The translations under genes were made by a program, and so were the position numbers. This document shows positions 52,203 to 61,834 of a stretch of DNA of 64,000 nucleotides, one piece after another. The notes beneath the pieces are model-generated. The model was given only the letters and a program-made list of their open reading frames with translations. It searched no databases and was not told where the DNA came from. Origin of the DNA: Roseburia sp. 499 (GTDB lineage Bacteria; Bacillota; Clostridia; Lachnospirales; Lachnospiraceae); contig NZ_CP135164.1 in the NCBI RefSeq assembly GCF_001940225.2, positions 2,170,001 through 2,234,000 on the forward strand, in the 5' to 3' direction. Positions within the stretch are counted from its first letter, which is position 1. Every line of letters begins with the position of its first letter.

Positions 52203-52745
52203 TTATTCCATTTTTTCGGAGATGCATTTTACCAATATTTCCTCAGATGGCAATTTTCCAATTTCAACGTCTCCATTTACCTGCATTCCTTCTTCCGGCA
52301 AAATAATTTCATAGCCAAACCGTTCCAATTTTTGCAAATTTTCCTGCACAATTGGATTTTGATACATATTATGATTCATGGAAGGCGAAATTAAAATCGG
52401 ACAGTTACACCCCATCACGGTGGTTGTCAGCATATCGTCAGCGATTCCATTTGCAATTTTTCCAATCACATTTGCCGTAGCCGGCGCTATCAGCACTGCG
52501 TCTGCCTGCTTTGCCAAAGATACATGTTCTACGGAAAATTCAAAATTCCGGTCAAAGGTGTCAATCAGACACTTATTTCCTGTTACTGTTTCAAACGTTT
52601 CTGCTGTAGCAAAGTTTGTGGCATTTTCTGTCATAAGTACATGAACATTGCACTGAAGCTTCTTTAGCATATGTGCCACATTTGGCATCTTATAAGCGGC
52701 AGCACCACCGGATACTGCCAATAATACCGTTTTTCCCTGCAACAT
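52203..52745 (-). CDS. coaC: Phosphopantothenoylcysteine decarboxylase, single-domain (CoaC)
   Basis: 180 residues from ATG 52745 (GGAAAGGAAAAAT). Flavin-binding N-terminus TVLLAVSGGAAAYK, catalytic His in FSVEHVSLAKQADAVLIAPA, the substrate-recognition P-x-M-N (SPSMNHNMY) and ADDMLTTT. It decarboxylates phosphopantothenoylcysteine to phosphopantetheine. In most bacteria it is fused to CoaB; here the CoaB domain is absent and nothing downstream provides it. It is the last gene of the pan operon. Confidence 0.85.
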   Translation of the reverse strand: MLQGKTVLLAVSGGAAAYKMPNVAHMLKKLQCNVHVLMTENATNFATAETFETVTGNKCLIDTFDRNFEFSVEHVSLAKQADAVLIAPATANVIGKIANGIADDMLTTTVMGCNCPILISPSMNHNMYQNPIVQENLQKLERFGYEIILPEEGMQVNGDVEIGKLPSEEILVKCISEKME

Positions 52746-52761
52746 ATTTTTCCTTTCCACT

Positions 52762-53148
52762 TTACATGGAAATCTGTCCATGTTTCTCGTATGTCGTTAC
52801 TTTTTTGATTTTGTTTTCTTCGTCTACGAATACTACCTGTGGATGGAATTCTGCTGCTTCCTCCGGTGTCATCTGAGCATATGCCATAATAATGACATGG
52901 TCTCCGGTAAGAACCTGTCTTGCAGCTGCACCATTCAGGCAAATCATTCCACTTCCCGGCTCTCCTGCTATGGTATAAGTTTCAAAACGATTTCCATTCT
53001 CTACATCTACAATCTGTACATTTTCGTATTCCAAAATTCCTGCTGCCGCCATAAGCTCCGGATCAACAGTAATACTTCCTACATAGTTCAATTCTGCCTG
53101 CTTTACAACTGCACGGTGAATTTTTCCTTTTAACATTTTTAAATACAT
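52762..53148 (-). CDS. panD: Aspartate 1-decarboxylase
   Basis: 128 residues from ATG 53148 (AAAGGAAAAGAAA). The self-cleaving site Gly-Ser is in [14 protein letters not shown] at about residue 24-25, so the pyruvoyl group can form from Ser25. The rest ([30 protein letters not shown]) matches the family. It makes beta-alanine for pantothenate synthesis. It sits between panC and coaC with overlapping ends typical of an operon. Confidence 0.94.
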   Translation of the reverse strand: MYLKMLKGKIHRAVVKQAELNYVGSITVDPELMAAAGILEYENVQIVDVENGNRFETYTIAGEPGSGMICLNGAAARQVLTGDHVIIMAYAQMTPEEAAEFHPQVVFVDEENKIKKVTTYEKHGQISM

Positions 53149-53161
53149 TTTCTTTTCCTTT

Positions 53162-54001
53162 CTATAACATAACGTTGTCAATAAGTCTGGTTTTTCCAAT
53201 ATAAACTGCAATTGCTACTAATACTGAAGAGTTAATCTGCTCCATTGGCTCCATATTTTCGCTGTTTACAATTTCTACATAATCAATTTTTGCCAATGGC
53301 TCTGTCTGAAGGCTCTTGGTAATTGCTTCGCGAACTTTTTCTACATCTTTTTCGCCTGCTTCAATCATCTCTTTTCCAATGGTCAGGGATTTATTTAAAA
53401 TAAGTGCTGCCTTACGTTCTTCTGCATTCAAATATGTATTTCTGGAACTTAAAGCCAGTCCATCTGCTTCTCTCACAATTGGACATCCTACAATCGTAAT
53501 ATCAAAGTTCAAATCACGCACCATACGTTTGATAACAGCAAGCTGTTGTGCATCTTTCTGGCCAAAATAAGCACGATCCGGTGTTACGATATTAAAAAGC
53601 TTGGATACTACAGTACAGACTCCGGAAAAATGTACCGGTCTTGTTTTTCCACAAAGTCCCTTTGTCAACTTATCCATATCCACAAAAGTACATTTATCCG
53701 GGAAGTACATTTCTTCCGGTTCCGGATGGAAAATGATATCTGCTCCTGCAGCTTCACAAAGTGCCGCATCTCTTTCAATATCTCTTGGATAGCTGGATAA
53801 GTCCTCATTTGCTCCAAACTGAGTTGGATTAACAAAATCACTAACTACGACCTTGTCATTTTCTGATACTGCCTTTACAATCAAGCTTTTGTGTCCGTCA
53901 TGAAGATATCCCATAGTAGGTACCAAACCTACGGTAAGCCCTTCTCTTTTCCATCCCTTAATAATAGGACGGAGTTCTTCGATTGTTTTTATAATTTTCA
54001 T
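53162..54001 (-). CDS. panC: Pantothenate synthetase
   Basis: 279 residues. The HIGH-like element is in [15 protein letters not shown], the pantoate-binding segment is [20 protein letters not shown], and the KMSKS-like end is [17 protein letters not shown]. It joins pantoate and beta-alanine using ATP. The start at 54001 is 10 bases after panB's stop. Confidence 0.95.
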   Translation of the reverse strand: MKIIKTIEELRPIIKGWKREGLTVGLVPTMGYLHDGHKSLIVKAVSENDKVVVSDFVNPTQFGANEDLSSYPRDIERDAALCEAAGADIIFHPEPEEMYFPDKCTFVDMDKLTKGLCGKTRPVHFSGVCTVVSKLFNIVTPDRAYFGQKDAQQLAVIKRMVRDLNFDITIVGCPIVREADGLALSSRNTYLNAEERKAALILNKSLTIGKEMIEAGEKDVEKVREAITKSLQTEPLAKIDYVEIVNSENMEPMEQINSSVLVAIAVYIGKTRLIDNVML

Positions 54002-54011
54002 TGTCTTCCTC

Positions 54012-54839
54012 CTAGTATAACTTTTCTATTACTTCATCATCTATTTTAAAAGTATGTTCCTGTGCCGGGAACACGCCACTTTTGACTTCTTCACTATATG
54101 CCGCAAAAGCCGCCTTCATCGCTTCGCCAATCTGTGCAAAATGCTTTACAAACTTCGGTTTGAAATCACTGAACATTGCCAACATATCTTGATATACCAA
54201 CACCTGTCCATCGCAACCTGCTCCGGCTCCAATACCGATGGTTGGAATTGTAAGTCTTTTACTAATCAATTCTGCTAATTTTGCAGGTACACACTCTAAA
54301 ACAACGGCTACTGCACCTGCTTCTTCTACTGCAATAGCGTCCTCTAATAATTTTTTCGCTGCTGCTTCGGATTTACCCTGTACCTTAAATCCACCAAATG
54401 CGTTTAAGGACTGTGGTGTTAATCCAAGATGTGCTACTACCGGAATGGAAGCATTGGTAATTGCTCTAATGTGCTCTGTTACTTCTCTTCCACCCTCAAG
54501 CTTTACTGCTTGTGCACGTCCTTCTTTCATCAGTCTTCCTGCATTTACTACTGCATCATATACCGAAGTCTGGTAAGACATAAATGGCATATCTGCCACA
54601 ATTAACGCATTTTTTGCTCCTCGCGCTACTGCTGCAGTATGATGAATCATGTCTTCCATAGTAACAGACAGGGTATCTTCATATCCTAACATTACCATAC
54701 CAAGAGAATCTCCTACCAGAATCATATTGATTCCTGCTTCATCTATTAATTTTGCCATGGAATAATCGTAGGCAGTAAGCATCGTAACTTTTTCCCCGTT
54801 TTCTTTTGCCTGCTGAATTGTAACTACTGTGTTCTTCAT
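54012..54839 (-). CDS. panB: 3-methyl-2-oxobutanoate hydroxymethyltransferase
   Basis: 275 residues from ATG 54839 (GGAGGAAAAA). The family blocks are [37 protein letters not shown], the metal ligands in [11 protein letters not shown] and KLEGG, and [20 protein letters not shown]. It makes ketopantoate from ketoisovalerate. It follows the PanG-like gene by only a few bases, so all five genes form one operon. Confidence 0.95.
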   Translation of the reverse strand: MKNTVVTIQQAKENGEKVTMLTAYDYSMAKLIDEAGINMILVGDSLGMVMLGYEDTLSVTMEDMIHHTAAVARGAKNALIVADMPFMSYQTSVYDAVVNAGRLMKEGRAQAVKLEGGREVTEHIRAITNASIPVVAHLGLTPQSLNAFGGFKVQGKSEAAAKKLLEDAIAVEEAGAVAVVLECVPAKLAELISKRLTIPTIGIGAGAGCDGQVLVYQDMLAMFSDFKPKFVKHFAQIGEAMKAAFAAYSEEVKSGVFPAQEHTFKIDDEVIEKLY

Positions 54840-54854
54840 TTTTTCCTCCAATTT

Positions 54855-55706
54855 TCACTTACTTTCTCTTAACAACTGCTCTATTTCACCATAATCTTTG
54901 TCTGGATTTTTTTCCTTTGCCAGTTCTGTCACAAGACTTCCTGCTGCTCGATATGCCTGATTCCACAACGGCTTTTCCAAAGCTTTCAAGTGCTTTTCCA
55001 CCGTTCCCAAGTCGCCTCTTTCAATCGGTCCGGTCAGTGCTTCTTTGCATCCATTGAAAAAAATCGTATCGATACTGTTTTTTACCAATGGTTCTAACAT
55101 ATCGTAGGCAATTTCTTCCGTGATACCTGATTCCTTTAGTAGTTCTATTGCCATCCACAAAAGTCCTGTCACCTGATTGCTGGCTATACTGGCAGCCGCA
55201 TGATACTTTGCCTTTGCATTCGTCGGAATCTCTACTATCCGGTTCGGTAAAAGTGCAAACACTTCCTGCATACGCTTTAACGCCTCGGCATCTCCTTCTA
55301 CCGTAAATAGTGCTTCTGTTAAGTTCTGATAAGCTGTGAATTTATTACTGAACGCGTAAATTGGATGGACAGAACAGACAATTGCGCCTGAACTCTCCTT
55401 ATTTGAAAAAATATCACTTGATAATGAGCCACTAAAGTGGCAGATGACTTTTCCCTTCACATTCTTTTTCGCAATGCAATCCCATATCTCTTTTATCGCT
55501 CCATCATTTGTAGTAATAAAAAGGGTATCGCTTACTTCAATCAGTGAATCTAAATCCTTAAAATAATTTGTGTTACAAAACTGTGCCGCTTCTCTTGCAC
55601 TGTCAGGTGTTCTACTGTAGAATCCCTGCACGTTTCCGCCATGAACCATAATGTACTTTCCCATAGTGGTCCCTACTCTGCCGGCACCTATAATTCCTAT
55701 TTCTAT
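54855..55706 (-). CDS. panG: DUF2520-type NAD(P)-binding oxidoreductase, probable ketopantoate reductase PanG
   Basis: 284 residues. An N-terminal Rossmann domain begins EIGIIGAGRVGTTMGKYIM with NADP-like spacing; the C-terminal half (SVHPIYAFSNKFTAYQNLTE, YHAAASIASNQVTGLLWMAI) is DUF2520. Such proteins linked to panBCD have been identified as an alternative ketopantoate reductase, PanG, so the gene fills the missing reductase step. A TGGAGG ribosome site stands seven bases before the ATA codon at 55706 and lies inside the longer ATG reading from 55727. The natural start could be ATA or the upstream ATG. Confidence 0.8.
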   Translation of the reverse strand: MEIGIIGAGRVGTTMGKYIMVHGGNVQGFYSRTPDSAREAAQFCNTNYFKDLDSLIEVSDTLFITTNDGAIKEIWDCIAKKNVKGKVICHFSGSLSSDIFSNKESSGAIVCSVHPIYAFSNKFTAYQNLTEALFTVEGDAEALKRMQEVFALLPNRIVEIPTNAKAKYHAAASIASNQVTGLLWMAIELLKESGITEEIAYDMLEPLVKNSIDTIFFNGCKEALTGPIERGDLGTVEKHLKALEKPLWNQAYRAAGSLVTELAKEKNPDKDYGEIEQLLRESK

Positions 55707-55871
55707 ATGTATTCGCCTCCATTTCATTCTTCTGCATTACGCATGAATCCAAAAAGGGATGGCATTATCAAAATGATACAGTTTCTTTCCAGAATACCGT
55801 TCGTTAATAAATTAACACATATGGGAATTTTTTACAACCTGTTTTTGAGCCTTTCTTTTTTCAATACCTAG

Positions 55872-56072
55872 AAAAGTACTTATGAGAAGTTCCAAACATT
55901 TTGTATTCAGGTTCCGTTGCATGAAGGGAAAAACCGAGTTTCGAATTAGGGAAATTAATAGCATTCCTGCAAATACAATATCTAGCCATGCTAAAAAGTG
56001 CGTCCGGCTTTGCACGTTCAAATCTGAATAAAATCAGAAAGAAAAAAGCTTCAACTTCTCATAAGTACTTTT
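55872..56072. repeat. 201-bp segment bounded by 20-bp perfect inverted repeats
   Basis: AAAAGTACTTATGAGAAGTT at 55872-55891 and its exact reverse complement at 56053-56072, with 161 bases between. The right repeat abuts the stop of the PII-like gene. No target duplication is evident. The enclosed DNA has a weak frame containing HFLAWLDIVFAGMLLISLIR, but no ribosome site. It is probably a relic mobile element or large hairpin. The rest of the 55728-56070 spacer shows nothing else that I can support. Confidence 0.55.
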
Positions 56073-56757
56073 ATATATCTTCTTCCTCCATCAGTCTCAT
56101 TCCCGCTGTTGCAGACACCGGAAGTGAAAATACAATAGCCTTTGCCTTACTTTCTAATCCCGCCTTATCCATAATGGCTCTCATAATCTCGTTCTTCTGC
56201 TCTTTTTTCACTACAATGAATACCATTTCCTTTTCCGCAACCAACGTAACTCCCAGGAATTTTTCTGCCTTTTCTACACCTGTCCCTTTGGCATGAATCA
56301 CGGTACCTCCTGCTGCATGCACCTCTCTTGCGGCATCCATGACAAGTTCTGTATATCCTTGATTTGCAATGGCAACTAAAAGTTCATATTTTGTTTCCTT
56401 CAATGTGGATTCCTCCTCTTTTACGAATTCCTGTCCGCTTGTAAGATAATTCAATGCTTTTTTTCCACCAATACTGCTTAAGGGCACCAAAAATGCAATT
56501 CCCATTCCGGGCAAATCAATTTTCATTTTCTGCTGCAGTTCTCTTTTTACCTCCCGCCATTTATCGTTGGTAACAATATGAAACAGCACACTTTTTTCAG
56601 TGCCTTCTAAACCAAAATAATCCAGAATCTCACTGGCAGCCGTCCCCATACCTACCGTTATTGCCGAAATATCCAATCCCTTTTCTTTATAAAAATGTAC
56701 AAATTTTTTTGTAAGATTACGATTGGTTATCGTAACCATCATATGCAGCTGGCTCAT
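56071..56757 (-). CDS. Duplicated PII-like nitrogen regulator-type protein
   Basis: 228 residues made of two PII-like domains: residues 1-105 (HMMVTITNRNLTKKFVHFYK ... GMGIAFLVPLSSIGGKKAL) and residues 120-228 (YELLVAIANQGYTELVMDAA ... IVFSLPVSATAGMR). Both halves carry ferredoxin-like strands; ATP or 2-oxoglutarate ligands cannot be confirmed. PII proteins are signal transducers that bind membrane transporters. It is 17 bases downstream of the DUF1538 gene. Confidence 0.78.
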   Translation of the reverse strand: MSQLHMMVTITNRNLTKKFVHFYKEKGLDISAITVGMGTAASEILDYFGLEGTEKSVLFHIVTNDKWREVKRELQQKMKIDLPGMGIAFLVPLSSIGGKKALNYLTSGQEFVKEEESTLKETKYELLVAIANQGYTELVMDAAREVHAAGGTVIHAKGTGVEKAEKFLGVTLVAEKEMVFIVVKKEQKNEIMRAIMDKAGLESKAKAIVFSLPVSATAGMRLMEEEDI

Positions 56758-56774
56758 ATCTCATATCCTTTCTG

Positions 56775-58298
56775 CTACAGTTCAATAATCGCATCTTCAT
56801 CCAGTTCCGCAAAGTTAAGTTCCACAGGTGACATTTCGCTTCTGCTTTCTTTTACCTTATAAATCATTCCAAGTATCTGAATGGAAATAAGCGGTGTCAT
56901 AGCAACCATTGCTACCACACCAAAGGCATCTGACACGTCCCCGCCCATTGCAATACAAACTCCCTGGGCAAGTGGCAGTAAAAAGGTGGCTGTCATAGGT
57001 CCTGATGCAACTCCACCGGAGTCAAAAGCAATAGCAGTAAATATTTTCGGTACGAAAAAAGATAATCCAATAGCAATGGCATATCCCGGTATCAAAAAGT
57101 ACATCAATGGAATATCACATAGAATCCGCACTATGGATAACCCAATAGAAAAAGCCACACCAATAGAAAGACTGATACCCATGGCACTTGCCGCTATGGC
57201 ACCATCCGTTATCTCCTCTACCTGATGATTCAACACATAGACCGCCGGTTCCGCTTTTACAATAAAATATCCCATCAAGGCCCCAATTGGAATAATAATC
57301 CAACGATAATCCAACGACGCAAGCGTCCGTCCAAGATAATTTCCAGATGGAATAAACCCTACATTGGCTCCCGTCAAAAATAATACTAGTCCAATATATG
57401 TATAAACCAGCCCAATTATAATTTTTGCAAGAGTCTTACCAGAAAGTTTTAAAGAAAATATCTGAAATAGGCCAAAAAATACTACAATCGGTAATAACGA
57501 AATAGCAATCTCTTTCATATACGCCGGCAATTCTACCCCAAATAACTTCCATAATTCCACTGAATCGTTAATTTCCGGAATTGCTACGAGACTATAATCA
57601 CTTTCTCCCGGACGATAAATCATACCCAGAATCAATACCGCCAAAATAGGTCCAATAGAACAAAGTGCTACCAGACCGAAACTGTCGTTTGCCGCATGAT
57701 GGTCATTACGAATGGAAGAAATACCAATTCCCAATGCCATAATAAATGGAACCGTCATAGGCCCAGTGGTCACTCCTCCCGAATCAAAGGCAACTCCCTG
57801 AAAACTTTCCGGTACCAGAAATACCAGTCCAAACACAATCAAATAGGAAAATACCAGAAGCGGCGGAAGGGCAACTCCAAGAAACATACGAAGAAATGCT
57901 ATTACCAGGAAAAATCCTACCCCTGCAGCCACTGCTAAAATCAAAGTAGCATTCGGTACAGACGGAACCTGCTGTGCTAAGACCTGAAGGTCAGGTTCTG
58001 AAATCGTAATAATAACTCCAAGAATAAAAGATAGAACGACAATCACAAAAATATTTTTACTCTTTGTCATACCGGTTCCCAGTCGTTCTCCCATAGGTGT
58101 CATTGACATTTCTGCACCCAGAGTAAAAAACATCATTCCAATAATCAAAAATACTGCTCCTATCAAGAAACTTAGGAGAGTGCTCGGTATAATGGGCGCA
58201 ATGGAAAAACTCAAAACAAGTACAATTCCTACTATAGGCAATACTGCCCGCAATGCTTCCTCCATCTTCATTTTCAATTTCCCTGTGTATTTTTCCAA
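56775..58298 (-). CDS. DUF1538 membrane protein, two fused halves (UmpAB-like antiporter)
   Basis: 507 residues with about 12-14 membrane segments in two similar halves. Each half contains the same signature, AFDSGGV-T/A-T/S-GPMT: VAFDSGGVTTGPMTVPFIMA near residue 170 and IAFDSGGVASGPMTATFLLP near residue 420. DUF1538 proteins were reported as the two-component Na+(K+)/H+ antiporter UmpA/UmpB; here both halves are one protein. The PII-like gene directly behind would be a natural regulator. Confidence 0.82.
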   Translation of the reverse strand: MEKYTGKLKMKMEEALRAVLPIVGIVLVLSFSIAPIIPSTLLSFLIGAVFLIIGMMFFTLGAEMSMTPMGERLGTGMTKSKNIFVIVVLSFILGVIITISEPDLQVLAQQVPSVPNATLILAVAAGVGFFLVIAFLRMFLGVALPPLLVFSYLIVFGLVFLVPESFQGVAFDSGGVTTGPMTVPFIMALGIGISSIRNDHHAANDSFGLVALCSIGPILAVLILGMIYRPGESDYSLVAIPEINDSVELWKLFGVELPAYMKEIAISLLPIVVFFGLFQIFSLKLSGKTLAKIIIGLVYTYIGLVLFLTGANVGFIPSGNYLGRTLASLDYRWIIIPIGALMGYFIVKAEPAVYVLNHQVEEITDGAIAASAMGISLSIGVAFSIGLSIVRILCDIPLMYFLIPGYAIAIGLSFFVPKIFTAIAFDSGGVASGPMTATFLLPLAQGVCIAMGGDVSDAFGVVAMVAMTPLISIQILGMIYKVKESRSEMSPVELNFAELDEDAIIEL

Positions 58299-58401
58299 AC
58301 GACCGCCTCTTTTCTGTTTACATAATATTTGATTTCTATTGTATCATAGTCTTCCATGAAATCTCAAAAGTTTTTTTCAATCTTAGCATTTTATTAACAA
58401 A

Positions 58402-58441
58402 AGACCCTTTATACCGGCATCTATGCCAATATAAAGGGTCT
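58402..58441 (-). terminator. Terminator of serS
   Basis: AGACCCTTTATA pairs with TATAAAGGGTCT, then TTTT on the minus strand. It lies 14 bases after the stop codon of serS. Confidence 0.85.
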
Positions 58442-58454
58442 GATATCAAATGTT

Positions 58455-59744
58455 TTATTTTGCGGATGGTACAATCTTTTCTGTTCCACCCATGTATGGT
58501 CGTAATGCTTCCGGAATTCTTACACTTCCATCTGCCTGCAAATTGTTTTCTAAGAAAGCAATCAGCATTCGTGGCGGTGCCACAACTGTATTGTTCAGAG
58601 TATGTGCAAAATATTTGCCATCTTTTCCATTTACACGAATCTTCAAACGACGTGCCTGAGCATCTCCTAAGTTTGAACAACTTCCTACTTCAAAGTATTT
58701 CTTCTGTCTTGGAGACCATGCTTCTACGTCAATAGATTTTACCTTAAGGTCTGCAAGGTCACCGGAACAACATTCCAATGTACGCACAGGAATATCCAAA
58801 GAGCGGAATAAATCTACTGTATTCTGCCACAACTTGTCAAACCATTCTTTCGAATCTTCCGGTTTACAAACTACAATCATTTCCTGCTTTTCGAACTGAT
58901 GGATGCGATAAACACCACGTTCCTCGATACCGTGAGCTCCCTTTTCCTTACGGAAACACGGAGAATAACTTGTCAATGTCTGTGGCAACTGCTCTTCATT
59001 TAAGATGGTATCAATGAACTTACCAATCATAGAATGTTCACTGGTTCCGATTAAGTACAAATCTTCTCCTTCAATCTTGTACATCATTTCATCCATTTCC
59101 TTGAAGCTCATAACACCGCTTACCACGTTGCTTCGAATCATGAAAGGAGGTACACAGTAAGTAAATCCACGGTTAATCATAAAGTCTCTTGCATAAGAAA
59201 TCACTGCTGAATGAATTCTTGCAATATCTCCCATGAGATAATAGAATCCGTTTCCGGCTACCTTTCTTGCACTATCCAAGTCTAATCCGTTGAAGCTTTC
59301 CATAATTTCTGCATGATATGGAATTTCAAAATCAGGAACTACCGGTTCACCAAATTTCTGAACTTCTACATTCTCACTATCATCTTTTCCAATTGGAACT
59401 GATGGGTCAATAATGTTTGGAATGGTCATCATAATCTTAGTAACTTTTTCCTGTAACTCTGCTTCCTGCTTTTCCAATTCAGCCAGACGGTCTGCACTTG
59501 CATTTACCTGAGCCTTTACTGCTTCTGCTTCCTCTTTCTTGCCCTGTCCCATCAAAGCACCAATCTGCTTGGACAGTTTCTTACGCTCTGCACGAAGCGC
59601 ATCTGCCTCCTGCTGTGTCTTTCTTGCCTGAGCATCCAACTCAATTACTTCATCTACCAATGGAAGCTTTGTATCCTGAAACTTGTTGCGAATGTTCTGT
59701 TTTACTACTTCCGGATTTTCTCTTAAAAATTTTAAGTCTATCAT
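58455..59744 (-). CDS. serS: Seryl-tRNA synthetase
   Basis: 429 residues. The N-terminal coiled-coil arm (RKTQQEADALRAERKKLSKQ, KVTKIMMTIPNIIDPSVPIG) binds the long variable arm of tRNA-Ser. Class II motifs: motif 2 CFRKEKGAHGIEERGVYRIH and motif 3 NGKDGKYFAHTLNNTVVAPP, R later. Regulated by a T-box leader directly upstream. Confidence 0.97.
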   Translation of the reverse strand: MIDLKFLRENPEVVKQNIRNKFQDTKLPLVDEVIELDAQARKTQQEADALRAERKKLSKQIGALMGQGKKEEAEAVKAQVNASADRLAELEKQEAELQEKVTKIMMTIPNIIDPSVPIGKDDSENVEVQKFGEPVVPDFEIPYHAEIMESFNGLDLDSARKVAGNGFYYLMGDIARIHSAVISYARDFMINRGFTYCVPPFMIRSNVVSGVMSFKEMDEMMYKIEGEDLYLIGTSEHSMIGKFIDTILNEEQLPQTLTSYSPCFRKEKGAHGIEERGVYRIHQFEKQEMIVVCKPEDSKEWFDKLWQNTVDLFRSLDIPVRTLECCSGDLADLKVKSIDVEAWSPRQKKYFEVGSCSNLGDAQARRLKIRVNGKDGKYFAHTLNNTVVAPPRMLIAFLENNLQADGSVRIPEALRPYMGGTEKIVPSAK

Positions 59745-59774
59745 TTTCTTCCTCCTAAAAATAAATTCCTATAA

Positions 59775-60020
59775 AGTATAAAAAAATGCCTTCATCCCCT
59801 GCACATTCATGCATGGGACGAAGGCTTATGCTCCGCGTTGCCACCCAAATTGCCACATTTCTGCGACCACTCGACAGTATGTTAAGGAATACCACCCCGT
59901 GGTTCTTCACCACTGACTCTGAAAGTGGAAAGATTGTATTCTGTACCGATTCACACCCCCATCGGCTCTCTGTTACAGCATTTCAATCGTAGCTTTCATC
60001 AAACGTCACTTTTTATTCTT
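59775..60020 (-). promoter_or_regulatory. T-box leader of serS
   Basis: The minus strand has the T-box element AATTTGGGTGGCAACGCGG (around 59833-59851), an upstream AGAG-containing stem I region with CAGAGAGCCGATGG, and a terminator: GCCTTCATCCC (59788-59798) with GGGACGAAGGC (59815-59825) and a T-run. Uncharged tRNA-Ser would pair with a specifier in stem I and with the T-box bulge to allow read-through. I could not fix which serine codon is the specifier. Confidence 0.9.
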
Positions 60021-60025
60021 CGCTT

Positions 60026-60054
60026 ATTATAACGCGATTATTCTTGAGGTGCAA
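60026..60054 (-). promoter_or_regulatory. Promoter of the serS T-box leader
   Basis: TTGCAC (60049-60054), 17 bases, TATAAT (60026-60031) on the minus strand. The leader starts a few bases downstream. Confidence 0.75.
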
Positions 60055-60064
60055 GCACTTTTTC

Positions 60065-61159
60065 TTAATTATATGTCGGATTATCTAATGTCTGTTCCTG
60101 ATAAATCCCATTTCTTCTTTCTGCAACCGTCTCTATCATTGCCTGTCGATTCTGATTAAATGCATTATTTAACTGATCATCATACCCTACAAACAGATAA
60201 GGCAATACATTAGCAATATGTTCCAAAGCAGCTTCCGACTTTTTCTTATTCTTCATCATCACTTCAGTTCTGCTACCATCAGCATTTGCCAGTATGATAG
60301 AATATGTCTTACATACCGGAATCAAATTAACAGAATGTCTTACCACATGCTGATATGCCCAGATAATACTTTTTGTTTCACCAAAAATTGCCCTATTCCC
60401 TTTTGCAGAAAGATAAAATTCCGGTGAAATGCGAATTCCACAAACCTCAGGTGTCATTTCATAAAAACGCTCTAATCTTTCTTTCATTACTTCCGGATTA
60501 CCAGATGCTTCGCAGTACTTTCTGATATTTTTCATATAATTCCCTTTAATTCCCCATATCAGCCAAATAATACCAATAACAAAGCATACTGCAGCAATTA
60601 CCAGCATAATCACAAATTCACCCTTATTAGACTCACCAATATACCCAACCTTCAAGACATATGGCAAAAATAATTCCTTTTCTTCTTCTGTCCATTCCAA
60701 TTCATCAACATATTGGTTATAATACATTGCTTCTTCTCCTGTTAAGGGTAGAATTGTACCGGTTACGTGAATGGTCTCAATCTGGTCTAATGCTCCTATA
60801 TCGCCTTCCATATAATCCCATGTAGCATTCATATTATCGTCCGCTGTTGAAATATCAGACCCGTTCATAGCAACGCCCATATACTCTTCTTCCCCTATCG
60901 GGATAAAATATTCCTTTTCATCAACCTTACTATTTTTCGTAGAGTAAGTATAATAATCATAAAGGACTTCAATATCTGCATCCACCCGCATAGGAGTTGT
61001 AATCTCATCCACCTTTAATTCATCCAAATTTTTCTTAGGTGCTAACAAGACCTTAATGTCACCAATTTTTATTGCAAGAAACACCATACCTATAACAAAC
61101 ATAAAAATTGAAACCACTAAGTGCTTAACCAAATATTTTTTCTTTAGTTCTTGAAACAT
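60065..61159 (-). CDS. DUF6709-type membrane protein
   Basis: 364 residues from ATG 61159 (GGGAGGATAAAA). Two or three membrane segments: VVSIFMFVIGMVFLAIKIGD near the start and FVIMLVIAAVCFVIGIIWLI near residue 200. The region between is extracellular-like; the C-terminal part (IIWAYQHVVRHSVNLIPVCK) resembles a PH-like domain. Function unknown. It is the last gene of the Rhs-linked cluster, 15 bases from the second DUF5104 gene. Confidence 0.65.
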   Translation of the reverse strand: MFQELKKKYLVKHLVVSIFMFVIGMVFLAIKIGDIKVLLAPKKNLDELKVDEITTPMRVDADIEVLYDYYTYSTKNSKVDEKEYFIPIGEEEYMGVAMNGSDISTADDNMNATWDYMEGDIGALDQIETIHVTGTILPLTGEEAMYYNQYVDELEWTEEEKELFLPYVLKVGYIGESNKGEFVIMLVIAAVCFVIGIIWLIWGIKGNYMKNIRKYCEASGNPEVMKERLERFYEMTPEVCGIRISPEFYLSAKGNRAIFGETKSIIWAYQHVVRHSVNLIPVCKTYSIILANADGSRTEVMMKNKKKSEAALEHIANVLPYLFVGYDDQLNNAFNQNRQAMIETVAERRNGIYQEQTLDNPTYN

Positions 61160-61173
61160 TTTTATCCTCCCTA

Positions 61174-61815
61174 TCATTTCCAAATTCCATAACATGATAA
61201 CAATTGTTTCTCTTGCTTGTCAATCACATAATGCTTTTCCTGGGGCTCTAGTACATAAATTCCCGGTTCATCATCCTCATTTCTCCACTTAAATCCTTCT
61301 GGTTTTGCTTCTTCTGTCATGACTTCTATCAGATATAATCCTACTTTATCCGGTTCTTCATCATACTTCGGAATAGTTATAACTCTTACCTGATACTCTT
61401 GCCCATCATTTTCTAATGTATAACCACTATCTAATATCCAAATCCCATAATTTTTCCCACCTTCTGCACTATAAAGTTCTCCTTCTCTTTTACTATCACT
61501 CCCTTGATAAAATTCCAATAGTTTCTCACTTTTTTCATCCAAATTCTCCGCATGTTCCAAAGCATATGGCGAAAATAACTCTTTCAAAGCTTCCTTATCC
61601 TGCTTTTCTAATGCATCCACAATAGATTGCATCATTTTCTCTCCCATATCTTCGTCTTCTCTTATGACCTTTGCTCTATATTCTTCAGCACTTTTAGAAT
61701 TACAACCTAAAAGATTGAAAATCAACACACTGCCTATCAGTAGCAATGTTATCCCCTTTTTTTCTCTATGCAATTTCTTACCACTGATAATTTGCAACCA
61801 TATTTTCTTCTTCAA
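61174..61815 (-). CDS. DUF5104 lipoprotein, second copy (TTG start)
   Basis: 213 residues with a lipobox (SVLIFNLLGC) near residue 38, so a lipid-anchored surface protein. Its TTG start replaces an ATG codon that differs by one base in the parallel sequence at 62404. The end (LYLIEVMTEEAKPEGFKWRN, then EDDEPGIYVLEPQEKH) is almost the same as in the upstream copy. Probably a duplicated immunity protein for the adjacent Rhs toxin. The first 14 codons correspond to the Rhs 3' end read in another frame. Confidence 0.75.
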   Translation of the reverse strand: MKKKIWLQIISGKKLHREKKGITLLLIGSVLIFNLLGCNSKSAEEYRAKVIREDEDMGEKMMQSIVDALEKQDKEALKELFSPYALEHAENLDEKSEKLLEFYQGSDSKREGELYSAEGGKNYGIWILDSGYTLENDGQEYQVRVITIPKYDEEPDKVGLYLIEVMTEEAKPEGFKWRNEDDEPGIYVLEPQEKHYVIDKQEKQLLSCYGIWK

Positions 61816-61834
61816 AACTTTCTCCGCTCCTCGC

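Noticed and set aside
55812..56021. 69-codon frame inside the 20-bp inverted-repeat segment
   Set aside because: No ribosome site, starts and ends within the repeat segment, and shows no family similarity; treated as part of the element.
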